Shown piece by piece: positions 1 through 9,063 of a stretch of 64,000 nucleotides of DNA. Numbering within the stretch: the stretch's first letter is position 1; every line of letters begins with the position of its first letter. Made by a program: the position numbers and the translations under genes. The notes beneath the pieces are model-generated. The model made no database searches and was not told where the DNA came from. It was given only the letters and a program-made list of their open reading frames with translations. This stretch comes from Pedobacter sp. Hv1 (GTDB lineage: Bacteria > Bacteroidota > Bacteroidia > Sphingobacteriales > Sphingobacteriaceae), in NCBI RefSeq assembly GCF_001412215.1, contig NZ_LLWP01000005.1:434001-498000 (forward strand), read 5' to 3'.

Positions 1-1031
1 CTGATATCGATAAAGAGTTCTGTACCTTCTTTGGCCAGTTCTTTATTTACATAGCCCATGCCAATTGCTTTTTGTAAAGATGGAGATTGGGTACCCGAAG
101 TTACCTTACCCACTACATTACCTTCTGCATCAACAATTGGGTAATCATGACGAGGGATACCACGATCGATCATTTCGAAACCGATCAGTTTGCGCTGCAC
201 GCCTACTTCTTTTTGAGCCAATAAAGCTTCTGAGTTGGTAAACGATTTGGTAAACTTGGTAATCCAGCCTAAACCAGCTTCAATTGGCGATGTAGCATCG
301 TCAATATCATTGCCATATAAACAGAAGCCCATTTCTAAACGCAAGGTATCGCGGGCACCTAAACCTATTGGTTTAATCCCATATTCGGCACCTGCACTAA
401 AAATGGCATCCCAAATCTGATCGGCATATTGGTTCTCAAAATAGATTTCAAAACCACCTGCACCGGTATAACCAGTTGCAGAAACAACAACATTCTCTAC
501 ACCTGCAAAAACACCTTTCTTAAAAGTGTAATATTCCATAGATGCCAGATCTATAGTAGTTAAACTCTGTAAAGCATCTGCCGCTTTTGGACCTTGAATG
601 GCCAATAGCGAAGTTTGGTCTGAGATGTTATGCATCTCTACATTATTGGTATTGAACTGTTGGATCCAGTTCCAATCTTTATCAATATTACTTGCATTAA
701 CTACCAACATATAGGTTTTTTCGTCTATGCGATAAACCAACAAATCATCAACAATACCACCGTCTTTATTTGGTAAGCAAGAATATTGCACTTTACCATC
801 GTGTAGTTTGCTGGCATCGTTACTGGTTACTCTTTGAATAAGATCTAAGGCATTTTCGCCCTTTAAAATAAATTCGCCCATATGGCTCACATCAAAAACA
901 CCAACCGTATTTCTAACCGTTGCGTGTTCTGCGTTGATCCCTTCGTATTGTACAGGCATATTGTAACCGGCAAATGGCACCATTTTAGCACCTAATGATA
1001 TATGTTTCTCTGTTAATGCAGTATTCTTCAT
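1..1031 (-). CDS. gcvT: Aminomethyltransferase GcvT (glycine cleavage T protein), 3' end cut by the window
   Basis: T protein of the glycine cleavage system. It takes the aminomethyl group from lipoylated H protein and transfers the methylene to tetrahydrofolate, releasing ammonia. The reverse-strand frame is open from the window edge and reads [20 protein letters not shown] at its start, followed by GcvT landmarks: NMPVQYEGI near residue 24, DVSHMGEF near 47, and [15 protein letters not shown] around 185-199. About 343 residues are present and the family is about 360, so only the C-terminal end is missing. The start is the ATG at 1029-1031, with a possible promoter box just upstream. It is divergent from the retropepsin-like gene. 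No gcvH or gcvP is in view, so the gcv genes appear unlinked here. Confidence 0.95.
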   Translation of the reverse strand, partial: MKNTALTEKHISLGAKMVPFAGYNMPVQYEGINAEHATVRNTVGVFDVSHMGEFILKGENALDLIQRVTSNDASKLHDGKVQYSCLPNKDGGIVDDLLVYRIDEKTYMLVVNASNIDKDWNWIQQFNTNNVEMHNISDQTSLLAIQGPKAADALQSLTTIDLASMEYYTFKKGVFAGVENVVVSATGYTGAGGFEIYFENQYADQIWDAIFSAGAEYGIKPIGLGARDTLRLEMGFCLYGNDIDDATSPIEAGLGWITKFTKSFTNSEALLAQKEVGVQRKLIGFEMIDRGIPRHDYPIVDAEGNVVGKVTSGTQSPSLQKAIGMGYVNKELAKEGTELFIDI

Positions 1032-1055
1032 GATATTTTTTAAATATTTGGTTGG

Positions 1056-1063
1056 CAAAAATA
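1056..1063 (-). promoter_or_regulatory. Candidate -7 box of gcvT (TATTTTTG)
   Basis: On the minus strand the bases read TATTTTTG, matching the Bacteroidota -7 consensus TAnnTTTG, 24 bases before the gcvT ATG. No convincing TTTG -33 element lies at the expected distance, so this is a weak prediction. Confidence 0.35.
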
Positions 1064-1235
1064 CTAAGAATAGCCCAATGTTTTTGGTTTAAAAGTTTTT
1101 TAAACGCAAACAAAGTAAAGATTTTAATACGTATACAAAATTTATAAATATTACAGCAGATCTGCGTTGATGTATGTATCTTTTGCCTATTATTATTTTA
1201 ATATTAACCATTAACAGCACCAAGCCTAAAACTCC

Positions 1236-2138
1236 ATGCAAAAACTGAGCTCGTACGTCCTTTTTATATTAGTAAGCTTATCGCTAACCGCAAGCGCACA
1301 ACAAAAAACCTATACCATTCCTTTTCAGTTAACCGATTACAATAACATTGCTATACAGGCTATTTTAAACAAAAAGGATACGGTTAACTTAATGTTCCAT
1401 ACCGCAGCTAGTGCCCTTACCTTAACAGAAGATGCATTAAAGCACATTAAAAGTTTAAAATTTGGCAGAACAGACAGTGTAAAAAGTTGGGGCGGTAGCG
1501 ATAATACTTCTCGCTATAGCGAAAGCAATACGGTACAAATTGGAGGTTTAAAATGGGAGCATGTTCCGATCTGGGAAAACAAAAACTCTGGACAACAAAC
1601 GGATGGCAAGTTTGGCCTCGAGCTTTTCGAAAATAAGGTGATCGAAATCGACTTCGATAAAAAAGTGCTGATCGTTTCTAACGGTCTACCTGCTAAGGCT
1701 AAGACATACGAAAAACTTAAACTTACATTTGAAAACGAAATGATGTTTGTAGAAGCCAATGCTACCTTAGGCAACAATAGCCTTAAAAACAAATACCTGA
1801 TCCATTCTGGTTATGCAGGTGCCATTTTATTCGACGATCAATTTGTGGCCGACCATAAAATTGGCGAGCAATTAACCATCACTGCCGAAAAACAGCTTAA
1901 AGATTCATTTGGCAATGTATTAAAAACCAAAAAAGCCATTTTACCTGCATTTACAATAGGTAGTCAAAAACTTAGCAATGTATCTGTAGGTTTTTTTGAA
2001 GGGGCATTAGGCCGCCAGAAAATGAGCATTATGGGTGGCGATATTTTAAAACGTTTCAACATTATTATCGATGCCAAAAGAACATTCATTTATTTAAAGG
2101 CCAATAAGCTTAAGAATTCGGCTTATGCTAATGTGTAG
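1236..2138 (+). CDS. Secreted retropepsin-like protein with both catalytic Asp replaced by His
   Basis: A 300-residue exported protein with a type I signal peptide ending near ASA-QQ (residue 21). The body has the two-lobed layout of bacterial retropepsin-like aspartic proteases. Lobe 1 has the active-site loop LMFHTAAS at 52-59, and lobe 2 has YLIHSGYAGA at 187-196. At both places the family expects Asp-Thr/Ser-Gly, but here His55 and His190 stand where the catalytic aspartates should be (codons CAT at 1398 and 1803). Other lobe features remain, such as DGKFGLELFENKVIEID and GGDILKRFNIIID, the turn after which these proteins end. So the fold looks intact while aspartic protease activity is unlikely. 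It is monocistronic and followed by a strong terminator. Fold assignment is from motif recognition; function is unknown. Confidence 0.7.
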   Translation: MQKLSSYVLFILVSLSLTASAQQKTYTIPFQLTDYNNIAIQAILNKKDTVNLMFHTAASALTLTEDALKHIKSLKFGRTDSVKSWGGSDNTSRYSESNTVQIGGLKWEHVPIWENKNSGQQTDGKFGLELFENKVIEIDFDKKVLIVSNGLPAKAKTYEKLKLTFENEMMFVEANATLGNNSLKNKYLIHSGYAGAILFDDQFVADHKIGEQLTITAEKQLKDSFGNVLKTKKAILPAFTIGSQKLSNVSVGFFEGALGRQKMSIMGGDILKRFNIIIDAKRTFIYLKANKLKNSAYANV

Positions 2139-2197
2139 TAGCCACATCCATTGGTTGGTGTAGCCACCACTCTATATGTCAATACAAATACTTGATT

Positions 2198-2233
2198 AAA
2201 AACCTGTTGGTATCTCATAGCCAACAGGTTTTT
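2198..2233. terminator. Intrinsic terminator after the retropepsin-like gene
   Basis: AAAAACCTGTTGG pairs perfectly over 13 bp with CCAACAGGTTTTT across a 10-base loop, with A and T runs at the two ends. It would work in both directions. The rest of the gap up to the next gene (2234-2554) is AT-rich and holds nothing else I can support. Confidence 0.8.
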
Positions 2234-2554
2234 CTATAATCTATTCTTGCACTACCTTAATTACCAACTCGCCAACTTTTGTGCTTACTGTTACATATTG
2301 CAAGCACTCAACCCATATTGTGCTACCATTAGCCCTACCGTACTAAAAACGGAATGAGAAAAAAATGTGCTAACTATCTGCATATAATCGGCTATTCATC
2401 TACCCATGAAAAAGGGCGAAAACACCCTATCTTTTTTCTAAAACAATCTATTTCTTTAACATAAATAATCAAAGCGAAATCATATTTAAAAATAGGCCTT
2501 TACATAATTTCTACCCGATATAGCATTCTAAAATTCATTAATAAACATACCTCT

Positions 2555-3316
2555 ATGAAAACTAAACTAACACTTCTAGCATTAGCATTATTTTTTTGTT
2601 CAACCGTATTTGCTCAAAAAGATCAAGAAAGACAACAGAAATATCCAGAAAAAAATGTTGTTAAAATGGAAAAGGCAATAGCCATTGTCAATAATTTTAA
2701 AGCTATAGATTTATCAAAATTTGGCTATAATATGATTGCGAAAGAAAGATTAGATAGTGTACTAAAAGCTGCTGTTGAAACGGCAAGGGCAACAGGTTCT
2801 TTTGATTGCAATAGACCAGAAGATACAAAACCATTAGTACTGGGAAAATTAAATCAGTACGATGACCGCATGTTTGATGTAACTAAAACAAAAAATCTGA
2901 ATTTAAGGCTTTTTGATATTGGTGGCTCTCTTAAAAAAAGAGATAGATTGTTTCAGAATAATTTTTGGATTTTCAAGGACTTCCATTGTCCAAACGCCCG
3001 TTCTACCCGAGCGATGATTGGGATGACTTTATATATAACAGTAAAAGACCTTAAAATTGACTTGGACGAGTTTACATTAAAGAACCTTACAATGGCAGCC
3101 CAGTTGGGCAAAGCTAAGATCACATACCATATCCAATTTTTTGGACTTAATGGAGTAATTAATTTTAGTGATTTTAATTCGACAGAAATTTTGACACAGG
3201 ATAATTATACTAAAATTATTGATAACTGGCTCAAATTGAAATCTAGCTTAAACAAGAATACTATTGTAGATCCAGTTATTATCCCAAATATAATTCCCGT
3301 TACTCCTGAAATTTGA
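2555..3316 (+). CDS. Secreted protein of unknown function
   Basis: A 253-residue protein with a clear type I signal peptide (MKTKLTLLALALFFCSTVFA, cleaved before QKD). I do not recognise the mature part. It is lysine-rich in its first half, has isolated Cys near residues 89 (SFDCNRPED) and 148 (FHCPNARSTRAMI), and ends in a proline-rich tail with NPIIP-like runs. No repeats, membrane segments or known catalytic motif are visible. The next gene on the same strand starts 138 bases later and is also a secreted protein, so the two may belong to the same accessory patch. The sequence here looks poorer in G+C than the flanking core genes, judged by eye. Confidence 0.6.
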   Translation: MKTKLTLLALALFFCSTVFAQKDQERQQKYPEKNVVKMEKAIAIVNNFKAIDLSKFGYNMIAKERLDSVLKAAVETARATGSFDCNRPEDTKPLVLGKLNQYDDRMFDVTKTKNLNLRLFDIGGSLKKRDRLFQNNFWIFKDFHCPNARSTRAMIGMTLYITVKDLKIDLDEFTLKNLTMAAQLGKAKITYHIQFFGLNGVINFSDFNSTEILTQDNYTKIIDNWLKLKSSLNKNTIVDPVIIPNIIPVTPEI

Positions 3317-3454
3317 TTTAAAAACATCTCTGGTTTGGTTGATACTAGGCAAAGATTATCTGTCTATAATCTGTTACAAATAATTTCAAAATGAAATAAA
3401 GTTGTTTAGATTTATATATGGAAGTGTAGCGACATTTTTTTAGAAACGAATAAA

Positions 3455-4690
3455 ATGAAAAAAATTATTTTACTCACTTTAGTTATTTGCTTATCCTATT
3501 TAAACGATTGCAAAAGCCAAACTGGTGGTTTAGGTATTACATTTAAAATTCAAGAATCAAGTAAGTTCCCCATTATAACTGAAGTTATCAAAGGCAGCCC
3601 AGCAGAACGATGCAATATTCAAGCAAATGATTTTATAACGAAAATTGATTTTGTTAGCGCTCAAAATTTATCACTCGAAGCAGTTTCAAATAAATTAAGT
3701 GGTGCTATTGGAACGACTTGTTATATAACAATATGGAGAAACAATAAAGAATACGCAATTTCTTTTATAAGAGCGGATTTAAATAAATTAGGCAATCCTT
3801 CTTCATCTCAATATTATTCTTCAGTAACTTATTTAAACTACAAGCCTAAATTTGGCACTATAACCTTTGATTACCCTTCAACTTGGGAGGTTGGCAAAAA
3901 TGATAATGTTAAGCAAGCCTATAACGAAAACTATTACTTACAGCCAAAAGGACAAGAATTTGAAGCCAGAAGTGGGCAAGTTGTAATTAGACTTTTCGAA
4001 CCTGTATCAATTATGGAGGATACTAAATCATTGAGTGCAACTTTCTCTTTAGCACTCTTCAATAAATTTGTAACCCAAATTTCAGATGGTGTCCAACCAA
4101 ACATAACAACAACATTATATGCTGGGAAGACTTATTACGAGTGCACTCAATACAATTCTGGTTTTGTAACCAAGCTCATAGGAACAAAAAGTGAAAATGG
4201 AAATCTATATGTAGTTGCAATGGCAGCGGCTCCTAAAATTAGTACTGAAAATAACGAAATTCTATATAAAGTTGCACAGTCAATACGGGGTGCAGAGCCT
4301 AGTCTTTATTTAACATCTCAAGAAGCTGTTATTAGAAATTGGTATAATGCCCTTGGAAAAGGGAATAAAACTGAAATGGAGAAGCTTTCTTGCGAGTCCG
4401 CTAATCAAATTAATTCACTTCTTTCAATTGCCCAACAACTATATGGCAGTCCAAATAGTAGTAATTTAATTCTAAGTGAGGCAAAGAAATATGATTTTTC
4501 TAATTTAAAGTTTTATACTGTAGGCGGTAACAGCACATTAGTTGTTATTAGAATTTGTGGTAATATTATAGGGCCGAATGGATCAATAAAATCTTTTTAC
4601 AATTACTCAAATTTTCTTGGAGGTTCCAATTTGTATGTTGTAAAACTAGAGCAGGGTCAATGGAAGCTGTGTCAGGCTGCTGGAAGATAA
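3455..4690 (+). CDS. Secreted PDZ-domain protein of unknown function
   Basis: A 411-residue exported protein. The N-terminus is a signal sequence (MKKIILLTLVICLSYLNDCK); Cys19 could be a weak lipobox, but cleavage before QTGG is also possible. Residues 24-105 look like a PDZ domain: GLGITFKIQ as the carboxylate-binding loop, then IITEVIKGSPAERCNIQAND and FITKIDF, the usual order of strands and helix. The middle (about 115-285) is a beta-rich segment I do not recognise. Residues about 290-411 start with EAVIRNWYNALGKGNKTEMEKL, resembling the start of NTF2/DUF4878-like domains, which would suit a ligand-binding role, but this is uncertain. No protease domain accompanies the PDZ. Confidence 0.6.
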   Translation: MKKIILLTLVICLSYLNDCKSQTGGLGITFKIQESSKFPIITEVIKGSPAERCNIQANDFITKIDFVSAQNLSLEAVSNKLSGAIGTTCYITIWRNNKEYAISFIRADLNKLGNPSSSQYYSSVTYLNYKPKFGTITFDYPSTWEVGKNDNVKQAYNENYYLQPKGQEFEARSGQVVIRLFEPVSIMEDTKSLSATFSLALFNKFVTQISDGVQPNITTTLYAGKTYYECTQYNSGFVTKLIGTKSENGNLYVVAMAAAPKISTENNEILYKVAQSIRGAEPSLYLTSQEAVIRNWYNALGKGNKTEMEKLSCESANQINSLLSIAQQLYGSPNSSNLILSEAKKYDFSNLKFYTVGGNSTLVVIRICGNIIGPNGSIKSFYNYSNFLGGSNLYVVKLEQGQWKLCQAAGR

Positions 4691-5011
4691 AACCTTTATT
4701 AATATTGTCAACTAAATTATTGAACAAATAATCAAAAACCACTCTTCTTGATGTATCTCCACCACGAACCAAACATCTGTTTGTATACTTATCATTTCTG
4801 CTGGTAAACTTCCACTTACTTAAACTATACTTTCTACCCCTATAAATATACTTTTCTATATTTCAATTATAACTCTTGTTATCTACCTTGATTCTTATGG
4901 ACTGGGACCATAATGTTTGATACAAACCATGATATTAAAATTTCTTAAACCAGTTTAAGTTTTTAACGCTTTTTGTTTAAGACATTTATGCTTCTTATTA
5001 ATTTCATCGTT
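4691..5011. other. Intergenic stretch without recognised features
   Basis: Between the PDZ gene and the DoxX-like gene. AT-rich, with no ORF of convincing composition, no strong hairpin and no clear promoter. The in-frame TTG at 4973 and ATG at 4988 would extend the DoxX-like protein but are not preferred. Confidence 0.4.
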
Positions 5012-5458
5012 ATGCAGATTAAAACAGTAAAACTAGCCCAGTTATTTTTTAGGTTGGCCATTGCCTTCTCTTTTCTTTCTGCCGTAGCAGATCGTTTAGG
5101 TTTTTGGGGTGCACCGGGCAGCCCATCGGTAAGTTGGGGCAATTGGCAAAATTTTGTAAGTTATGCCAACAAGCTCAATGCTTTTGCATCGCCACAAATA
5201 GGCGAATTATTGGCTTTCGCAGCTACTTTTTTAGAGGTGTTATTTGCATTACTCTTGATTATTGGGTACAAATTAAAGTTAACGGCCTTAGCCTCTGCTG
5301 CATTATTGTTGGCCTTTGCCCTCAGCATGACATTTAGTATTGGAATTAAAGCCCCATTTGATTACAGTGTATGGACCAGTGCTACCGCCTGTTTGTTATT
5401 GTATACCATATCTTCTTATCCTTATAGTTTAGATGCTTATTTAGCCAAAGGGAAATAA
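5012..5458 (+). CDS. DoxX-family integral membrane protein
   Basis: With the ATG at 5012 the protein has 148 residues and four hydrophobic segments, the DoxX/SURF4 layout: LAQLFFRLAIAFSFLSAVADRLG, then a soluble loop with WGAPGSPSVSWGNWQNFV, then IGELLAFAATFLEVLFALLLIIGY, LTALASAALLLAFALSMTFS, and a last segment ending SLDAYLAKGK. The FLE(V)xFALLLxxG pattern in the second segment is typical of the family, which includes redox-linked and uncharacterised membrane proteins. In-frame starts at 4973 (TTG) and 4988 (ATG) exist, but the family alignment begins around MQIKTVKLAQ. Its role here is unknown; it stands alone, followed by the small zinc-ribbon gene. Confidence 0.75.
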   Translation: MQIKTVKLAQLFFRLAIAFSFLSAVADRLGFWGAPGSPSVSWGNWQNFVSYANKLNAFASPQIGELLAFAATFLEVLFALLLIIGYKLKLTALASAALLLAFALSMTFSIGIKAPFDYSVWTSATACLLLYTISSYPYSLDAYLAKGK

Positions 5459-5555
5459 GATACTTCGTGAGGAGACGAACCAAATACAAAGGGTTTGAAC
5501 GAGGGTGTCATCATCAATAAAAATGGTTATACTTACCAAAATATATCAGTAAACC

Positions 5556-5768
5556 ATGGCACCTTTCAATCAGCAAACACCAGAAACAATAGAAATAAAA
5601 GGTAAAAATTTAACCTGCCCTATCTGCGCTAACACTTACTTTTGGCAACGTAGTGCACAACTCAATACTGCAGTAGCTACATTTTTTAATGTAGATTGGG
5701 CCAATCGTTCGGCCATCTGTTTTGTATGCTCAGATTGCACACACATCTCTTGGTTTTTAGGAGACTAG
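5556..5768 (+). CDS. Small zinc-ribbon protein
   Basis: A 70-residue soluble protein with two CxxC knuckles: CPIC at residues 21-24 and CFVC (followed by SDC) near 55-61, the spacing of a zinc ribbon. There is no signal peptide and no other domain. Such stand-alone ribbons are common small hypothetical proteins in Bacteroidota. It ends three bases before the convergent end of the glycosyltransferase gene. The Cys pattern supports a real gene, but the function cannot be read. Confidence 0.6.
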   Translation: MAPFNQQTPETIEIKGKNLTCPICANTYFWQRSAQLNTAVATFFNVDWANRSAICFVCSDCTHISWFLGD

Positions 5769-5771
5769 GTC

Positions 5772-6974
5772 TTAGCTAGCAGTTAAAAGCTCGTAGATGT
5801 CTAACATCCGTTTGGCATTGGCATTAATTTCATGATCACGCTCTACCGTTTTGCGGGCATGATGCCCAATTTCACGCCATTTATTGGGTTGGGTAATGCA
5901 TTGCAAAATGGCACGGTAAAATTCATCGGGCGTATCTGCAATCATAATGTCTTTTCCATGTTTACAGCTGATCCCTTCTGCAGCCATAGTTGTTGCAATG
6001 ATACATTTTTGCATGGCCATGCCTTCAATAATCTTTACCCGCATACCACTACCAGAAAGCAAAGGCACAATCATAATGGCTTTAGAGTTCATAAATTCAA
6101 CGGCATCAAATATCTCTCCCTCCACAATCAGGTTATCAGAATCGTAATCAAAAAATTGTTTCTGCATGTTTTTACCTGCAATGTAAAAACGCAACTCGCT
6201 ACTTAAAGTCTCAATATCTGGCCAAACCTCATCCAAAAACCATTCTAACCCTTCTTTATTTGGTCGCCAATCCATAGCCCCTAAATGAAACAACGTAGGG
6301 AAGCTGGTCTTCTTCTCATCTACATGGTATTTCTCAAAATCTATCGCCACCGGAAAAACATCTAGCCTGGTCTGACAGCCCATTTTTAAAATGTTCTGCC
6401 GATCTGGGTTACTAATGGCAAACACCTGATGAAAGCGGTTGATCTGCTCTGTTTCATACACCTTTAACCTTCTGGATAAAAATTCCAGGTACTTTCTTCT
6501 TGGCCTAAACTGCTCACCGGCAGCCAAGCGTTCCCATACATCAAATTCTATATTGTGTGCCCTGTAAATTAACTTCGCCTTGCTGTGTTCTTTTACCACA
6601 TCCAGATAAGGCACAACAAATAGGCCTTCAAATTGGATAATGTCAAATTCTTGTTCTCGTAAAACATTTTCTAACAACTTGGCAGCCTCGTCATCGTAAA
6701 AACGAGAAACGTTATAAGATTGGTTAGAGAAAATATTAAAAAAAGCGCCCCAAATGTTTACTTCGGTATCGATATTATAAGAATAGAAATTGATTTGTTC
6801 AAAAATAGGATCATAGATATCATCCACATCTACCCAATGTTTAGAGGTATTGATACTGAACAAAGTAACCTCTACCCCCAATTTAAGCAGTCCCTTTATG
6901 GTATTGTATACCACAATTGGATATCCACTATTAGGTGGAAATGGAACACGGTTGGTTAGAATGAGGGCTTTCAT
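5772..6974 (-). CDS. Glycosyltransferase family 4 protein
   Basis: A 400-residue GT-B fold enzyme expected to transfer a sugar from an activated donor at the cytosolic face. The N-terminal domain opens with ALILTNRVPFPPNSGYP, where the Pro and Gly residues of the acceptor domain are conserved, and includes IYRAHNIEFDVWERL near 136. The C-terminal donor-binding domain has HLGAMDWRPNKEGL at 230-243, IVPLLSGSGMRVKIIEGMA at 302-320 and ATTMAAEGI at 327-335, the usual GT4 set. It resembles the subgroup in which SGxGMRVKIxE replaces the classic EX7E motif. No other polysaccharide genes adjoin it, so the acceptor is unknown. It lies 16 bases after rnhB on the same strand and is probably co-transcribed with it. 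Confidence 0.85.
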   Translation of the reverse strand: MKALILTNRVPFPPNSGYPIVVYNTIKGLLKLGVEVTLFSINTSKHWVDVDDIYDPIFEQINFYSYNIDTEVNIWGAFFNIFSNQSYNVSRFYDDEAAKLLENVLREQEFDIIQFEGLFVVPYLDVVKEHSKAKLIYRAHNIEFDVWERLAAGEQFRPRRKYLEFLSRRLKVYETEQINRFHQVFAISNPDRQNILKMGCQTRLDVFPVAIDFEKYHVDEKKTSFPTLFHLGAMDWRPNKEGLEWFLDEVWPDIETLSSELRFYIAGKNMQKQFFDYDSDNLIVEGEIFDAVEFMNSKAIMIVPLLSGSGMRVKIIEGMAMQKCIIATTMAAEGISCKHGKDIMIADTPDEFYRAILQCITQPNKWREIGHHARKTVERDHEINANAKRMLDIYELLTAS

Positions 6975-6990
6975 GCCCTGAAATTACGAA

Positions 6991-7602
6991 TTATCCTTCT
7001 TCTTCAAAAGAAAGTCTTAGTTGGGGATCGCTTACGGTAAAAGTTTTACGATGGAATGGCGAAAAGCCATTTGCTATAATTGCGGTGCGGTGCGCTATTG
7101 TTGGATAGCCTTTGTTCTTTTTCCAATTGTAATGTGGATGAGCTAGATCTAATTGATCCATCAGCTCATCTCGATGTGTTTTGGCCAATATGGATGCTGC
7201 GGCAATGTTGAGGTATTTACCATCGCCTTTTACAATACAGCTATGCGGAATTTGAGGGTAGGCCTTAAACCGATTGCCATCAATTACCAGGTATTGGGGT
7301 TGTACCTCCAGCTTTTCGATAGCTCTGTGCATGGCCAAAAAAGAGGCATTTAAGATATTGATCTGATCAATCTCTTCGTGGTCTACAATGCCAACCGCCC
7401 AGGCAATGGCTTCTTTTTCAATAATAGGTCTTAATTTTTCGCGTTGCTGATGGGTTAGTTTCTTAGAATCGTTTAAGCCTTCTACATAAAAGTCTTTGGG
7501 TAAGATTACGGCAGCGGCATATACAGGTCCAGCTAAACAGCCTCTCCCCGCCTCATCGCAACCTGCTTCTATTAATTCTATCTGATAGCTATTTAACAAC
7601 AT
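6991..7602 (-). CDS. rnhB: Ribonuclease HII
   Basis: Cleaves the RNA strand of RNA:DNA hybrids and starts ribonucleotide excision. The 203 residues match the family length. The diagnostic [13 protein letters not shown] block is at residues 15-27 (Asp16 and Glu17 catalytic), followed by [17 protein letters not shown] (a third acidic residue) and [13 protein letters not shown] (the fourth). C-terminal residues [11 protein letters not shown] and [10 protein letters not shown] are also standard. The start ATG at 7600-7602 lies four bases after a near-consensus -7 box, so the message may be almost leaderless. The gene begins 37 bases after the response regulator's stop codon. Confidence 0.97.
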   Translation of the reverse strand: MLLNSYQIELIEAGCDEAGRGCLAGPVYAAAVILPKDFYVEGLNDSKKLTHQQREKLRPIIEKEAIAWAVGIVDHEEIDQINILNASFLAMHRAIEKLEVQPQYLVIDGNRFKAYPQIPHSCIVKGDGKYLNIAAASILAKTHRDELMDQLDLAHPHYNWKKNKGYPTIAHRTAIIANGFSPFHRKTFTVSDPQLRLSFEEEG

Positions 7603-7606
7603 GGTA

Positions 7607-7639
7607 CAAATCTACACTTTCTATCTGTTGAACTACAAA
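7607..7639 (-). promoter_or_regulatory. Bacteroidota-type promoter of rnhB
   Basis: On the minus strand TTTG (7639-7636) is followed after 21 bases by TAGATTTG (7614-7607), a match to the -33/-7 consensus TTTG and TAnnTTTG. The ATG follows after only four bases (TACC), which predicts a leaderless or nearly leaderless transcript. It sits directly after the stop codon of the regulator gene and so gives rnhB and the glycosyltransferase their own promoter. Confidence 0.65.
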
Positions 7640-8284
7640 TTACTGGTCGAAACCATTTTTCATGGCATAAACAGCTAAGCCCACACGGGTTCTTAAACCC
7701 AGTTTTTCGAACAGGTTATCTCTATAGCTCTCTACTGTTCTGGGGCTACAACACATCTTATCGGCAATTTCTTTATAGCTCATTTCTGTAATGGCATATT
7801 GCAAAAAGGTCTTCTCACGCTCGGTTAAATGCTCTGGTTGTGGCTTATTAGTGGTTTCATTAATTAAACTGGCAAATACCTTGCTTGCTGCCCACTCGGG
7901 ATAATAGTGCCCATTTTTAACCAGGTTATTGAGTGCCTTTTCTAATTCTGTAGGGTGTACATTTTTTAATAAATAGCCTTTTGCCCCACATTTGATCATT
8001 TTAATTAAGCTCTGCTCGTCATCTTGCATGCTCAAAGCCATAATCAATACATCTGGGTGTGTTTCTTTCAACCATTTGGCCGTTGCAAAACCATCCATTA
8101 TAGGCATGCTGATGTCTAACAGTACAATATTGGGGATATTGTTTTTATGGTTACATTTTTCTTGCAGCTCTGCTCCGTTCTCACATTCGTAAAGCACTTC
8201 AAACTGCTCAAAATTTGCCAAAATACTCCCCAAAGCTTTCGCAATTAAAATATGGTCGTCTACAATTACAATGCTATTTTTCAT
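7640..8284 (-). CDS. NarL/LuxR-family response regulator
   Basis: A 214-residue two-component regulator. The receiver domain (1-120) has Asp9/Asp10 (IVDDH), the phosphoacceptor Asp57 in VLLDISMP, and the switch Lys in YLLKNVHP. The DNA-binding part (about 150-205) is a LuxR-type helix-turn-helix: LTEREKTFLQYAI, YKEIADKMCCSPRTVESYRDNLFEKLGLRTRVGL. It starts two bases after the stop of the HisKA_3-type kinase, its obvious partner, and is the fourth gene of an operon with two unknown membrane proteins. Target genes are unknown; such regulators often control their own operon. Confidence 0.93.
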   Translation of the reverse strand: MKNSIVIVDDHILIAKALGSILANFEQFEVLYECENGAELQEKCNHKNNIPNIVLLDISMPIMDGFATAKWLKETHPDVLIMALSMQDDEQSLIKMIKCGAKGYLLKNVHPTELEKALNNLVKNGHYYPEWAASKVFASLINETTNKPQPEHLTEREKTFLQYAITEMSYKEIADKMCCSPRTVESYRDNLFEKLGLRTRVGLAVYAMKNGFDQ

Positions 8285-8286
8285 GT

Positions 8287-9063
8287 TTATAGTAAAATCT
8301 CGATTGTTAAGGTGGTGCCTTTTCCAAGCTCGCTTTGCATGGTATAACTTCCACCAATTAGTTCAATCCTTTTTTTCATGTTCATTAATCCAAAACCTTT
8401 GCCTATACTGCTTTCTACATCAAAACCCTTCCCATCATCGCTCAGCATAATTTGCAGTTTCTGATCTAATTTAATAATGTTGGCTGTTATTTTATTGCTG
8501 CCTGCATGTTTGATACTGTTCTGCAAAAACTCTTGTGTTATTCTCAATATTACAGTTTTTGCCTCATAAGGCAATGTTAAATCTTTGATCTCCACATTTA
8601 GGTCGATCTGGTATTTTTTAAGCTCAGCAACTTTTGCAAACTCTTGTTTTAAAAGGAGTACAATATCATTGGCCTCTATATGGTTATCGGTTAACGATTT
8701 AGAAAGGTACCTCAACTCTGTTAACGATTGGTTGATAATCTCGCTAATGCTTTCGATTTTATCGTTAATGTTTGGGGCCTTGTTTTCAAAGGCTAGTTGT
8801 TGTGCATATAAGCTGGCTAGGGTAAGTTTCTGCCCTACGTTATCGTGTATCTCACGTCCGATATGCTGCATAGTTTGTGTTTGCACTTCAATTTGAGCAG
8901 ACAATAGCTCTTGCTGATGCAAAATTTGTTGTTTTTGCAAGTTGGCCAAGTTCTCTTTCTTTTTATGCTTGTACTGAACCACAAAGGCTACAGTTGCCAC
9001 TATAAATGCCAACAAAAAAACATTAAATACAATAATGATTAATGTGTATTCGGTTTCCCCCAT
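8287..9063 (-). CDS. HisKA_3-type sensor histidine kinase with minimal sensor
   Basis: A 258-residue membrane-attached kinase. It has one transmembrane helix (about 6-30) and almost no extracytoplasmic part, then a coiled-coil-like linker (35-65), the phosphoacceptor block REIHDNVGQKLTLA (His73), and an HATPase domain with QNSIKHA (N box), DDGKGFD (G1) and GKGFGLMNMKKRIELIGG. This is the NarX/DegS kinase class that pairs with NarL-type regulators. Because it lacks a sensing domain, the signal may come from the polytopic membrane protein whose 3' end overlaps its start by 25 bases. The next gene, two bases downstream, is the matching regulator. Confidence 0.93.
   Translation of the reverse strand: MGETEYTLIIIVFNVFLLAFIVATVAFVVQYKHKKKENLANLQKQQILHQQELLSAQIEVQTQTMQHIGREIHDNVGQKLTLASLYAQQLAFENKAPNINDKIESISEIINQSLTELRYLSKSLTDNHIEANDIVLLLKQEFAKVAELKKYQIDLNVEIKDLTLPYEAKTVILRITQEFLQNSIKHAGSNKITANIIKLDQKLQIMLSDDGKGFDVESSIGKGFGLMNMKKRIELIGGSYTMQSELGKGTTLTIEILL

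Noticed and set aside
5459..5485. Small hairpin TTCGT/ACGAA after the DoxX-like gene
   Set aside because: Only a 5-bp stem with no T run; it resembles other GTGAGGAGAC palindromes of these genomes but is too weak to call.
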